From contig NZ_JBHUDI010000005.1 in assembly GCF_042678045.1 (NCBI RefSeq), positions 124,001 through 188,000 of the forward strand: a stretch of 64,000 bases of DNA. Reading direction: 5' to 3'. Of the stretch, positions 43,849-52,501 are shown piece after piece (the stretch's first letter is position 1; each line of letters begins with the position of its first letter). A program made the translations under genes and the position numbers. The notes beneath the pieces were generated by a model. It saw only the letters and a list, made by a program, of their open reading frames with translations. It did no database searches and was not told the origin of the DNA. Source of the stretch: Natrinema amylolyticus_A (GTDB taxonomy: Archaea > Halobacteriota > Halobacteria > Halobacteriales > Natrialbaceae).

Positions 43849-44748
43849 ATGGAGACGACTCGAGTCGTGCAGGTCGATGCGTTTACTGACGAACCGTTGA
43901 CAGGGAACCCGGCTGGCGTCGTGCCGGACGCCGACGGGCTCTCGGCAGAGCAGATGCAGGCGATCGCCGCGGAAATGGCCGTCAGCGAGACGGCGTTTCT
44001 CCGCTCGAGTACGGACGTCGACTACCGAATCCGCTACTTCACGCCCACCCAGGAGGTCGACCTCTGCGGGCACGCGACGATCGGAGCCTTCGCACACCGT
44101 CGCGACGAGGGACTCGAGCCCGGGATGACGACCCTCGAGACGAACGTCGGCGTCCTCGAGATCGAGATCGACCCCGACGGGACAGTTTGGATGACCCAGG
44201 ACGAGCCGACGATCCGCGAGGTCGACGTCGGCTACGACCGCGTCGCCGACGCGCTGGGTGTCGGCCGGGCCGCACTCGAGGGCGCGAGCGCCGACCTCCC
44301 GCTGGCGGTGGCCTCGACTGGCCTCCCCTTCCTGATCGTCCCGATCACGTATCTCTCGGACGTCGGTAGCGCCGAACCGGATATGGCCGCACTCGAGGCG
44401 CTGACCGACACGGTCGATGCGACCGGGATCTACCTCTTTACGTTCGACGCGCTCGAAGCCGAGTCGACGCTGCACGGCCGGATGTTCGCGCCGGGAGCCG
44501 GCGTCCCAGAAGATCCCGTCACCGGCACCGCAAGCGGGGCCGTCAGCGCGTACCTCGATCGGTTCGGCGCGTTCGACGGCGACCTGCCCGACGAGCTCCG
44601 ACTCGAGCAGGGCCACTACGTCGATCGGCCGGGGACGGTCCGCGTTCGCCTCGACGGCGGGGTGCAGGTCGGCGGCCGTGGGGTGACCGTCCTCGACGGC
44701 TCGCTCGCCGTTCCCGACGACGACGAGGACGACATTCTCGAGGCCTGA
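43849..44748 (+). CDS. PhzF family isomerase/epimerase-like protein
   Basis: This 299-aa protein of the diaminopimelate-epimerase-like PhzF family starts VVQVDAFTDEPLTGNPAGVV, has the catalytic Glu in MAVSETAFL (E47), and the YFTPTQEVDLCGHATIGAF and DPVTGTASGAVSAYL segments typical of the family. Most PhzF homologues outside phenazine clusters have no known substrate. No phenazine genes are near. The ATG at 43849 places the first strand as in other members. Confidence 0.88.
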   Translation: METTRVVQVDAFTDEPLTGNPAGVVPDADGLSAEQMQAIAAEMAVSETAFLRSSTDVDYRIRYFTPTQEVDLCGHATIGAFAHRRDEGLEPGMTTLETNVGVLEIEIDPDGTVWMTQDEPTIREVDVGYDRVADALGVGRAALEGASADLPLAVASTGLPFLIVPITYLSDVGSAEPDMAALEALTDTVDATGIYLFTFDALEAESTLHGRMFAPGAGVPEDPVTGTASGAVSAYLDRFGAFDGDLPDELRLEQGHYVDRPGTVRVRLDGGVQVGGRGVTVLDGSLAVPDDDEDDILEA

Positions 44749-44922
44749 GCGCAGTTCGGATGCACAGAGGAATGATAGTTATCGAACGTGTATACTCACT
44801 ATGGATAATGATATCTACTATGAAATTTCGAAAACGGTAGTTCTGGCCCCGCTCGGCGGCCAAACGCGGAAGTGATGGATTCACATCTCAGTTTCGACTG
44901 GGAGCTGTTGTTCGCAACCTTC

Positions 44923-44928
44923 TTTATT
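44923..44928 (+). promoter_or_regulatory. TATA-like box of ppsA
   Basis: TTTATT lies 26-31 nt before the ATG at 44954. The 200-nt AT-rich stretch upstream (44760-44870) is richer in A/T than its surroundings and may hold regulator sites; no clear operator could be fixed. Confidence 0.5.
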
Positions 44929-44953
44929 GGGTCGAGTGACCATCTCACTAGAG

Positions 44954-47281
44954 ATGGCTGTACTCTGGCTGGACGAGATCGGTGCCGACGACCTCGAGAA
45001 GGTCGGCGGCAAAGGTGCCTCCCTGGGCGAGCTCACAGGCGCGGGGTTACCCGTTCCACCGGGATTCGTCGTAACCGCCGGGACATATCGTTCGTTTATC
45101 GAAGAAGCCGAGATCGACGAGGAACTGTTCGCAGCCGTCGACGTCGACGTCGATGACTCGGCCGCGCTGGCCGACGCTGCGGACCGCGCACAGGAACTCA
45201 TCCTCGAGACGCCGTTCCCCGACGAGCTTCGCGAGGAGATCCTCGAGAGCTACCGCGAGGTCGGCAACGGCGAGGCGTTCGTCGCCGTTCGTTCCTCGGC
45301 GACGGCCGAAGACCTGCCGGATGCCTCGTTCGCGGGCCAGCAGGAGACGTTCCTCAACGTCACCGAAGACGAGCTCCTGAAGCGCGTTCGCGAGTGCTGG
45401 GCGTCGCTGTTCACCCAGCGGGCGATCTACTACCGCCAGGAGCAGGGCTTCGACCACTCCGTGGTCAACATCGCGGTCGTCGTCCAACAGATGGTCGACG
45501 CCGAGAAGTCGGGCGTGATGTTCACGAGCCACCCTTCGACCGGCGATCCGACGATGATCATCGAAGCCGCGTGGGGGCTCGGCGAAGCCGTCGTCTCCGG
45601 TGCCGTCTCGCCGGACAACTACATTATCGATCGCTCGGACCGGTCGATGGACGTCACCGTCGCCGAGAAGAAGGTGATGCACGAGAAAGACGAGGAGACC
45701 GGCCAGACCGTCGAGCGCGAGGTCCCCGAGGACAAGCGAACGGCACGGGTCCTCGACGACGACGAGATCGACGAACTCATGGACCTCGGCGAGCGCGTCG
45801 AGGACCACTACGGCGAGCCACAGGACGTCGAGTGGGCGATCGTCGGCGGAGAGGTTTACATGCTCCAGTCGCGGCCGATCACGACGATCGATGAGAGCGA
45901 CACCGATGCCGCGGCGACCGACGCCTCGAAAGGCGTGACCGACGGCAGCGGTAGCGTCCAGGCCGCCGAGGCCGGCGACACCGAGGTCGGTGACGCCAGC
46001 GGCTCCGACGAGGTGCTCGTCGACGGGCTCGGCTCGAGTCCCGGGACCGTCAGCGGTCCCGCCCGGATCGTCACCAAGCTCGACGACCTCGCGAAGGTCG
46101 GCGAGGGCGACGTCATCGTCACCGAAATGACGATGCCCGACATGGTGCCTGCGATGAAACGCGCCTCGGGCATCATCACCGACGAGGGTGGAATGACCAG
46201 CCACGCTGCCATCGTTTCCCGTGAACTGGGCGTCCCTGCCATCGTTGGGACGACCAACGCGACGACGACGTTAGAGGACGGTCAGGTCGTCACACTCGAC
46301 GGCGACAAGGGTGCCGTCCTCGAGGGCTCGACGGTCGAGCCCGACGAGGAGACCGAGCCGGTCGAGGAGGTCCGCCCGCAGTCGCCGGTCAAACCGATGA
46401 CCGCGACCGAGGTCAAGGTCAACGTCTCGATTCCCGAAGCCGCCGAACGCGCGGCCGCGACGGGTGCCGACGGCGTCGGCCTGCTCCGAACGGAGCACAT
46501 GATCCTCTCGTTGAACCAGACCCCCGAGAAGTTCATCGCGGAAAACGGCACGGACGCCTACATCACGGAGCTCATCGACGGCATCCGCGGCGTCGCCGAC
46601 GAGTTCTACCCGCGGCCCGTCCGTGTGCGCACGCTCGACGCGCCGACCGACGAGTTCCGCCAGCTCGAGGGCGGCGACGACGAGCCCGACGAGCACAACC
46701 CGATGCTGGGCTACCGGGGCATCCGCCGCTCGCTCGACCGCACCGACGTCTTCGCCCACGAACTCGAGGCGTTCCGCCGGCTCTACGAGATGGGCTACGA
46801 CAACGTCGAGATCATGTTCCCGCTGGTTAACGACGCCGAAGACGTCTATCAGGCCAAAGCGTGCATGAAAGAGGCCGGCATCGATCCCGAGAAGCGCAAG
46901 TGGGGCGCGATGATCGAGACGCCTGCCTCGGCGCTGTCCGTCGAGGAGATGGCCGAGGCGGGGATCGACTTTGCCTCCTTCGGGACCAACGACCTGACCC
47001 AGTATACGCTCGCGGTCGACCGGAACAACGAGAACGTCGCCGACCGCTTCGATGAACTCCACCCTGCCGTGTTGCGCCTGATCGCCGACGTCATCGAGAC
47101 CTGCCGCGAACACGACATCGACACGAGTATCTGCGGCCAGGCCGGCTCCAAACCCGAGATGGTTCAGTTCCTCGTCAACGAGGGGATTAGCTCCATCTCC
47201 GCGAACATCGACGCCGTCCGCGACGTCCAACACGAAGTCAAACGTGTCGAGCAGAAACTGCTGCTCGATTCGGTCCGCTAA
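44954..47281 (+). CDS. ppsA: Phosphoenolpyruvate synthase
   Basis: This 775-aa enzyme forms PEP from pyruvate and ATP for gluconeogenesis. It has the N-terminal ATP-grasp part (LEKVGGKGASLGELTGAGLPVPPGF and FVAVRSSATAEDLPDASFAGQQETF, quoted as VGGKGASLGEL and VRSSATAEDLPDASFAGQQE), the phosphohistidine domain with H417 in GGMTSHAAIVSRELG, and a C-terminal PEP-binding barrel (GVGLLRTEHM, FGTNDLTQYTLAVDR). Length is typical. The ATG at 44954 fits the TATA spacing. It is followed by a membrane protein gene after about 100 nt. Confidence 0.95.
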   Translation: MAVLWLDEIGADDLEKVGGKGASLGELTGAGLPVPPGFVVTAGTYRSFIEEAEIDEELFAAVDVDVDDSAALADAADRAQELILETPFPDELREEILESYREVGNGEAFVAVRSSATAEDLPDASFAGQQETFLNVTEDELLKRVRECWASLFTQRAIYYRQEQGFDHSVVNIAVVVQQMVDAEKSGVMFTSHPSTGDPTMIIEAAWGLGEAVVSGAVSPDNYIIDRSDRSMDVTVAEKKVMHEKDEETGQTVEREVPEDKRTARVLDDDEIDELMDLGERVEDHYGEPQDVEWAIVGGEVYMLQSRPITTIDESDTDAAATDASKGVTDGSGSVQAAEAGDTEVGDASGSDEVLVDGLGSSPGTVSGPARIVTKLDDLAKVGEGDVIVTEMTMPDMVPAMKRASGIITDEGGMTSHAAIVSRELGVPAIVGTTNATTTLEDGQVVTLDGDKGAVLEGSTVEPDEETEPVEEVRPQSPVKPMTATEVKVNVSIPEAAERAAATGADGVGLLRTEHMILSLNQTPEKFIAENGTDAYITELIDGIRGVADEFYPRPVRVRTLDAPTDEFRQLEGGDDEPDEHNPMLGYRGIRRSLDRTDVFAHELEAFRRLYEMGYDNVEIMFPLVNDAEDVYQAKACMKEAGIDPEKRKWGAMIETPASALSVEEMAEAGIDFASFGTNDLTQYTLAVDRNNENVADRFDELHPAVLRLIADVIETCREHDIDTSICGQAGSKPEMVQFLVNEGISSISANIDAVRDVQHEVKRVEQKLLLDSVR

Positions 47282-47384
47282 CGGTCTCCAGTACTGATTT
47301 TCGACCGGTGCTGCTGTGATCGATCGAGCGTGACAGCGCTCGAAGGGGGAAAGGCCCATCACGTCGGCCGCCCTCCGTCCAGCC

Positions 47385-47999
47385 ATGAGCGACCGCTCGG
47401 ACGAGGTGACCGAGAGTCGGCGGGAGACCGCCACTGACGACCTCCTCGAGGAAACGGATCGCCTGCTCTCGGAGTCGGATATCGACGTCGGTGACGGGTC
47501 GTCCGAGTCCCGGGGTGCATCGAGCGACGACACTGGCCTGGATTCGCTCGCCGGGTTCGACCGCGAGCCGGACGCCGAACACGAACCCGCTGGCCCCTCG
47601 GACACTGGCTCGTCACGCTCGTGGCTCTCGCCGCTGACATCACGGCTCTCGCTCGGACGCTACTTCTCGCCGAAGGCGTACGTCGCACTCGTGGCACTGC
47701 TCGGTGCCGGATTACTGGCCGGCGCAACTGTGCTTCCGATCGCCGGGCGCGTGATCGGCACGTTCCTCACCGCCTTTTTTATCGGGCTGGTCGCGTCGAA
47801 GCGGCGCTATCTCGAGATGACGGCCGCTGGCGTCTCCGTCGGGGCTATTGCAGCAGTCCTCAATAATGCGATCCTCGCCGTGGCCGGCTCCGGCCAGACG
47901 CTCGTCGCCATCGGCGCGACCGTTGGGGTCCTCGCCGCGGTCGGCGGCTACTACTTCGGTCGCGACCTGCGTGACGGGTTGGGCCGCGATCTCGAGTGA
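47385..47999 (+). CDS. Small membrane protein with acidic N-terminal tail
   Basis: This 204-aa protein has about 85 hydrophilic Ser/Asp/Glu-rich residues, then a hydrophobic core with four likely membrane segments (about residues 97-120, 122-140, 146-165 and 170-190) and a short charged end (GRDLRDGLGRDLE). I do not recognise a family. It may be cotranscribed with ppsA on the same strand, but the roles need not be related. Confidence 0.72.
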   Translation: MSDRSDEVTESRRETATDDLLEETDRLLSESDIDVGDGSSESRGASSDDTGLDSLAGFDREPDAEHEPAGPSDTGSSRSWLSPLTSRLSLGRYFSPKAYVALVALLGAGLLAGATVLPIAGRVIGTFLTAFFIGLVASKRRYLEMTAAGVSVGAIAAVLNNAILAVAGSGQTLVAIGATVGVLAAVGGYYFGRDLRDGLGRDLE

Positions 48000-48024
48000 T
48001 TGGGGCCGAAACCGACCCCACACG

Positions 48025-48696
48025 TCACTCGCTGTTGTACCCGTTCGTCGTCAACTCCCAGCCCTGTTCGGTCCGGCGAACGACACCGTTGTCGGCCATC
48101 ACCTCGAGTAAGTCGGCGACGACCTCGCGCGGCGCGCCGAGATCGTCGCTGAGTTCGCCGACCGATTTGGGCTCCGTCCGAATACTCGCGAGCAGATCGG
48201 CGTAGATCCGGCTTTCCGAGCCAGCTCCGACGGTCTCGGAGATGTGATCGAGCACGTCGGAGAGTCGTCCCTGGACCCAGCGCTGGGCCAGCGAGAGTTC
48301 GTTTTCGAGCTGTTCTAACTCCTCGAGGACAGCGAGCAGGTCGTCGAGATCGTCCGTCTCGTCCCACGCGACGTCGAGCGAGAGGTGCCGGCAGGCCGTG
48401 ATATCGAAGCTGTTGTTAGCTGGATAGGCGCTCTTGCTCGCGAAGCCGTAAGGAGAGACGGTCACCTCGAGTCTGACGTTGCGAGCGATGTGAAAGTACT
48501 TGCGCCGCTGGTCGTCGACGCGGCTCTCGACGAGACCGGCTTCCTCGAGTTTGCGCAGGTGTTCGATGACTGCCTTGGGACTCACGCCGAGATAATCAGA
48601 GATTTCGGTGACGTAACACGGTTTGCGGGCGAGCAACCGAAGGATTCGTCTTCGGTTTTCGTTCCCGAGTAAATCCAACAGCGCGGCGGAGTCCAT
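48025..48696 (-). CDS. ArsR-type transcription regulator with two winged helices
   Basis: This 223-aa protein has an N-terminal ArsR-like wHTH: LLGNENRRRILRLLARKPCYV, TEISDYLGVSPKAVIEHLRKL, VESRVDDQRRKYFHI. The middle is a coiled stretch (LDDLLAVLEELEQLENELSL), and the last 60 residues (LLASIRTEPKSVGELSDDLG, VVADLLEVMADNGVV) look like a second wHTH. The arrangement resembles haloarchaeal regulators of unknown targets. It is convergent with the membrane protein gene. Confidence 0.88.
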   Translation of the reverse strand: MDSAALLDLLGNENRRRILRLLARKPCYVTEISDYLGVSPKAVIEHLRKLEEAGLVESRVDDQRRKYFHIARNVRLEVTVSPYGFASKSAYPANNSFDITACRHLSLDVAWDETDDLDDLLAVLEELEQLENELSLAQRWVQGRLSDVLDHISETVGAGSESRIYADLLASIRTEPKSVGELSDDLGAPREVVADLLEVMADNGVVRRTEQGWELTTNGYNSE

Positions 48697-48783
48697 TACG
48701 CGAGCCTTAGTGATTGCCGCTGAAAAGCGTGTCTGCTCGACAGACGAGCGCTGGCGCGGTGATATGGCACACGGTACCGCTGC

Positions 48784-49620
48784 TCACTTGTCGGCATTAG
48801 CTCCCTGTGGGGGCCCAGATCCGGTAGACGCGTCATCGTTCGAGTTCTCGGTAGACGCGTCATCGTTCGAGTTCTCGGTGGACGCGCCATCGTCCGTGTT
48901 CTCACTTGACCGGTCGGCTGGCGTCTCTGCCGATTGCGTATCGCCGGAACGGTCTGATCGCTGGTCAGTCGAATCCGCCTTCGACGGGCGGTCGTCCGGT
49001 CCGTCTCCGGGCGACTGTGTGGTGTCGAGGCCGCTATCGGTCGGCGGCCCCGTGGCGTCTGGACCCTTGCCGGCCACGCCGCGGGCGACTGCCGCGACGC
49101 CGGGCCCGGCCTGTGTCGAGGTGTTCTGCCGGATCGCAGTCACGTCCTGATGGAGGCTTGCGAGCCTGTCTTCGGCAACGTTGACCTCCTCGGCACGGCG
49201 CTCGGTCCGGTCGATCGATCGCTCGAGGCCGGCAAGTTGCACCGTCAGTCTGGAGAGCTGTGACCGATAGGCCCCTCTCGAGAGCTGATCACGGTTCGCT
49301 TCGAGTTGCGCGCGTTCGTTCTCGAGAGCGGCGACCTTCGCTTCGAGTTCGGCCGTGCGATCGCTGACGAGTGTTGCCCTGGTCTCGTTGTCGGCCCGCT
49401 CGTAGGCCGTCTCGAAGAGCTCGGACTCGATCGCGTTACTCGCGTCGGCTGCGCTCGCTTGCATCGTCGTGCCGACGGATGCGTTCGTCGAGGCCGATTG
49501 GGACCCTTCAGAATCGGTCGCAGCGAACGTGCTCGCGACGACACCGCTCGTAACCGGCGCGACCGTGAGGCCGATAATAGCGAGGGTCACCAGAAGGACG
49601 ACAGACCGCGTGGTTCTCAT
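48784..49620 (-). CDS. Exported coiled-coil protein with repetitive tail
   Basis: This 278-aa protein has a signal peptide (RSVVLLVTLAIIGLTVAPVTSG), a helical coiled-coil segment (about 75-165; EAKVAALENERAQLEANRDQL) and a low-complexity Ser/Asp/Gly/Thr tail carrying a repeat of ASTENSNDD. The tail is encoded by a 27-nt tandem repeat. The protein is likely surface-attached or secreted, and no catalytic feature is present. Repeat number may vary among strains. Confidence 0.75.
   Translation of the reverse strand: MRTTRSVVLLVTLAIIGLTVAPVTSGVVASTFAATDSEGSQSASTNASVGTTMQASAADASNAIESELFETAYERADNETRATLVSDRTAELEAKVAALENERAQLEANRDQLSRGAYRSQLSRLTVQLAGLERSIDRTERRAEEVNVAEDRLASLHQDVTAIRQNTSTQAGPGVAAVARGVAGKGPDATGPPTDSGLDTTQSPGDGPDDRPSKADSTDQRSDRSGDTQSAETPADRSSENTDDGASTENSNDDASTENSNDDASTGSGPPQGANADK
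48823..48903. repeat. 27-nt tandem repeat, three units
   Basis: Two identical units (48823-48849, 48850-48876) and a third with four differences (48877-48903) begin GGTAGACGCGTCATCGTTCG. They encode the ENSNDDAST-type repeat in frame on the minus strand. Confidence 0.85.
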
Positions 49621-49942
49621 CGATCGTGTTATTGATCCGAATATCCTAAAAAGACAGACCTTCGTTCGAACCGTTTACTCGCATTGTTCGACCGCTGAGA
49701 TCCGTTTTGAGCGTTCACAACGGACTGACGTTCGGTAATCGACCTCGTTCGGTTGACGGCCGCGTGGCCTCGAGCCGTCGGTAAGTGGCTGACTGTTCAC
49801 ACCGTTGCGTTCCAGTTCGCACGATCAAGACGTGCTATCCTGTGAGAAGCCGGATCTACCGGTCGGAAACCCCGCTGATAGCACGTCATTGTAAACGTGT
49901 CCGAAAACAGTTATCCCGCTCCATCCCTTGTCACTAGTTAGC
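49621..49942. other. Intergenic region, 322 nt
   Basis: Between divergent genes. No gene-like frame or strong repeat was seen. The 5' end is AT-rich (TATCCTAAAAAGACAG near 49640-49655) and may hold the promoter of the - strand gene; GTAAACGTG and ACAGTTATCCC upstream of 49943 could do the same for the + strand gene. Confidence 0.4.
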
Positions 49943-50335
49943 ATGTTCGAAGTGTTCTCGCGAAGCTACTATCTCGGCCGTCTCTACGTGACGCCGACCG
50001 ACAGTGAGCACGCACTCATGCACAGCGAGCAACACGAGCAACTCAACGAGGAACTCTACGCGACCGGCGACGGCCTCGAGCGACTCGATACCCCGCTGGT
50101 GATGAAACTCGAGACGCGTCATTTCCCGGTTCACGGAGCCGACGACGTCCCGACGAACACGCTTGCACTCCCCGAATCGATGCTCGAGGAAACCGATGTT
50201 CGGAACCCACCGTCGCTCCGTGAGGTGTTTCTGGCACGGCGCGAACGCGCTCGCCAGTTGCTCTCGTTCGCTGGCGGCTGTCAGGCCGACGGCGCGGTCC
50301 CGTTCGACGACGAACCGTTCCCTGCCGGAACCTAA
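49943..50335 (+). CDS. DUF5802-like haloarchaeal protein
   Basis: This 130-aa protein starts FEVFSRSYYLGRLYVTPTDS and continues LNEELYATGDGLERLDTPLVM, KLETRHFPVHGADDVPTNTL. These segments match what I remember of the haloarchaeal DUF5802 family, of unknown function. A C-terminal helix follows (LREVFLARRERARQLLSF). It sits 29 nt before the Vms1-like gene on the same strand, so they may form an operon. The ATG at 49943 was chosen over an upstream TTG. Confidence 0.82.
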   Translation: MFEVFSRSYYLGRLYVTPTDSEHALMHSEQHEQLNEELYATGDGLERLDTPLVMKLETRHFPVHGADDVPTNTLALPESMLEETDVRNPPSLREVFLARRERARQLLSFAGGCQADGAVPFDDEPFPAGT

Positions 50336-50364
50336 AAGTAGTCTCGCTTCCCGATTTCGGCCGC

Positions 50365-51294
50365 ATGCTCGACGAGTTGCTCGGCCGCGCGTCGCTCAAG
50401 CAGCGCATCGACGAGCTCGAGGCGGAAACCGAGCGGTTGCGAAAGCGCTACGAGGCCGAGGCCGAACGCCGGGCCGACGCTGCCACCGCCCGGCAGGAGG
50501 TCGAAGAGCGCAACAACCGGCTCGAGGACCGCATCGCCCAACTCGAGGGCGAACTCGAGCGCCTCGAAGACGACGAAACGGGACTCGACGTCCGACGCCG
50601 CGAGCAGCTCCGCGGCGCCCGGCTCGAGGCGGTCCTCGACCGGCTGGCATCGTTTCGGACGGGACCCGAGGGGGCGCTGACCCTCGGCGTCGACGACAGG
50701 ATACCCGACACCGTCCGCGACGACCTCACGGACGTCCTCGGCGATCGGGTCGCACTCATCGACGAGGCCGCGCCGTGTCTCTGCTGTGTCGACGATGCCG
50801 GTCTACTCGCGGTGACGCTCGAGCCGCCGATCATCCCTGACATCGACGCGACCTGGCGCGACCGGTTTACCATCGAGCGCGACTGGTTCCTGCCGACCGG
50901 CCGTCACGCGGTCGCGCTGGTCCGGACCGACCTGTTCGCCCTTGGGGTCTACGAGGGCGACGACCGGATCGACTACCGCGGCTTCGAAAGCGATGTCAAA
51001 GGGAACCACTCGAAAGGCGGCTTTTCACAGGCCCGGTTCGAGCGGATTCGTGACGATCAGATCGACGCTCATCTCGAGCGCTGCCGCGAAGCGCTGTCGG
51101 CGTACGAAGCCGGCGGCGAACGCGCCGAGATACCGCTCGTTCTCGTGGGCCAGCGCGGGATCCTCGATACCCTGGTCGACGAATCGGGACTCGAGCCGAC
51201 CGCGACAGCCGCCGTCGACGCGACCGGCGACCCGGAGCCGGCGCTTGCCGACGCCGTCCGCTCGTTCTGGACGACGGAACTACGGGTGTTGTGA
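50365..51294 (+). CDS. Vms1/ANKZF1-like peptidyl-tRNA hydrolase/release factor
   Basis: This 309-aa protein has an N-terminal coiled coil (residues 8-72) and a Vms1-like release-factor domain at about 100-290. The signature KGGFSQARFERIR (217-229) is preceded by GNHS and followed by DDQIDAHLERC. In eukaryotes Vms1 frees nascent chains from stalled 60S subunits; archaeal relatives likely act in the same ribosome rescue. The stop codon (TGA at 51292) is also the first bases of palindromic copy D. Confidence 0.85.
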   Translation: MLDELLGRASLKQRIDELEAETERLRKRYEAEAERRADAATARQEVEERNNRLEDRIAQLEGELERLEDDETGLDVRRREQLRGARLEAVLDRLASFRTGPEGALTLGVDDRIPDTVRDDLTDVLGDRVALIDEAAPCLCCVDDAGLLAVTLEPPIIPDIDATWRDRFTIERDWFLPTGRHAVALVRTDLFALGVYEGDDRIDYRGFESDVKGNHSKGGFSQARFERIRDDQIDAHLERCREALSAYEAGGERAEIPLVLVGQRGILDTLVDESGLEPTATAAVDATGDPEPALADAVRSFWTTELRVL

Positions 51295-51388
51295 TACTGT
51301 CGGTTGTCACTGTGCCCCGGCGAACCTGCACGACGAGTTACACGTGTGCCGGATAACACGGGGGAATAGTTCTGTCCGACAGTATCAG
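51292..51388. repeat. Dispersed palindromic element, copy D (divergent)
   Basis: Starts TGATACTGTCGGTTGTCACT at the stop codon of the Vms1-like gene and ends near CTGTCCGACAGTATCA, so the outer arms form a 10-bp perfect inverted repeat (TGATACTGTC/GACAGTATCA). The inner palindrome is weaker than in B, C and E. It overlaps the 3' end of the small gene on the other strand by 4 nt. Confidence 0.68.
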
Positions 51389-51579
51389 TAGCCGCTGCCG
51401 TCGGCAAAACAGCGGCCGCATTTGGTCACGTCCGCCTCGGTGACCGCTCGCTCGATGGAGATCAGGCGAAGGTGGTCGTGAGCAACGTGGGCGGTCGCCC
51501 CACAGGTCGTCTGGAAATCGGAACGACCGGACTCGTGTCTGTGGATCTTGTTCGTCGTTTCGTTCAGGACGCCATTCAT
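51385..51579 (-). CDS. Small Cys/His-rich protein
   Basis: This 64-aa protein reads NGVLNETTNKIHRHESGRSD, then TTCGATAHVAHDHLRLISIE, and ends VTKCGRCFADGSGY. The single Cys plus CxxC and several His could bind one zinc ion. Comparable miniproteins are abundant in haloarchaea. The ATG at 51579 or 51594 may start it. Its stop lies inside palindromic copy D. I do not recognise a family. Confidence 0.6.
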   Translation of the reverse strand: MNGVLNETTNKIHRHESGRSDFQTTCGATAHVAHDHLRLISIERAVTEADVTKCGRCFADGSGY

Positions 51580-51594
51580 GTGGCACGGTAACAT

Positions 51595-52073
51595 GGTTCA
51601 TCATAATAAGTACGTCGACTGTTGAGTCCACAGCAGAAGGTGGTAATGGTGACCAACGCCTATCGAGACCACGCGCGTTCACGGTGAAACACGTAGTTGA
51701 CACCGGCAACTATCACGGTGGCGTCCGACAGCATCCCTGGTAGTACGTTACTATCGATCGGTAGTACGTTGCTTCGTAGCGCTCTCTCACGTGTTCGTCA
51801 CGACATCGACGAGCAGCTATCGTAACCACTGACCGTCACTGCACACCCGATCGACCGACGAGAGCGCGGTTCGGAGTGACGAAATGAGCGAGCACCGCGG
51901 GCGATGCGATCGGTGTGGAAATCGGCTCAGTTGGTACTATACCTCCATCGCTTCGACGACTAGCTCCGAACGCGTGCCCTGCAAAACACGTAAGACTACC
52001 GAACAGCCGGTGGTATGAGCGGCTGCCCCCCATCCGACATCGCCATCGTCGTTGTCGCTGCGCTCGAGGCCAA
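51595..52073. other. Intergenic region, 479 nt
   Basis: No convincing gene. GGTAGTACGTT occurs twice (51738-51748 and 51759-51769), a direct repeat spaced by 21 nt that could bind a regulator or be decayed repeat DNA. A 44-codon frame at 51884-52018 has one CxxC but no partner pair and was not called. Confidence 0.4.
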
Positions 52074-52310
52074 TCACGCGAACACGCCCCACGAAATGCG
52101 ATCCCAGAGGCGTTCGTAGGCATAATAGGTGCCGGTCTTGACCACGTTGGCCACGAGCCCAATATCGATCGCGGCCCGCACGTCACCGATGACGACCCAG
52201 GCGACGACGATCGTGATTGCGATCATCAAGAGCCGGTAGCCCAGCGTCTTGATTACCGCCCGCTTTCGCGCCTGAAGCGGACGGGACGAGACGTCCGTCG
52301 ACTGAGCCAT
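52074..52310 (-). CDS. DUF2061 family membrane protein
   Basis: This 78-aa protein has the DUF2061 pattern: KRAVIKTLGYRLLMIAITIV with a first membrane helix, GDVRAAIDIGLVANVVKTGTYYAYERLWDRI (shown as AIDIGLVANVVKTGTYYAYE) with a second amphipathic helix. Members are small membrane proteins of unknown role, sometimes fused to sulfate-assimilation enzymes. The ATG at 52310 was taken, with one at 52325 as alternative. Confidence 0.85.
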   Translation of the reverse strand: MAQSTDVSSRPLQARKRAVIKTLGYRLLMIAITIVVAWVVIGDVRAAIDIGLVANVVKTGTYYAYERLWDRISWGVFA

Positions 52311-52501
52311 GCTATCTGCCACCATATCCTGCAGCTTAAATATAACTGGTAGCGATCACACATTCGGTCTAATGTAATGGTATTCGGTTTCTATCCCTCG
52401 AGAGACACTGACAATCAAGACTCTTACGAACTCACACTCGAGACGCCCCCTGTGACGTGAGCACACGATAGAAACCCTTCTATACGCGTCGCGATCAACC
52501 G

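Noticed and set aside
51884..52018. 44-codon frame with one CxxC (CDRCGN)
   Set aside because: A second metal-binding pair is missing and no promoter is placed for it; too short to support.
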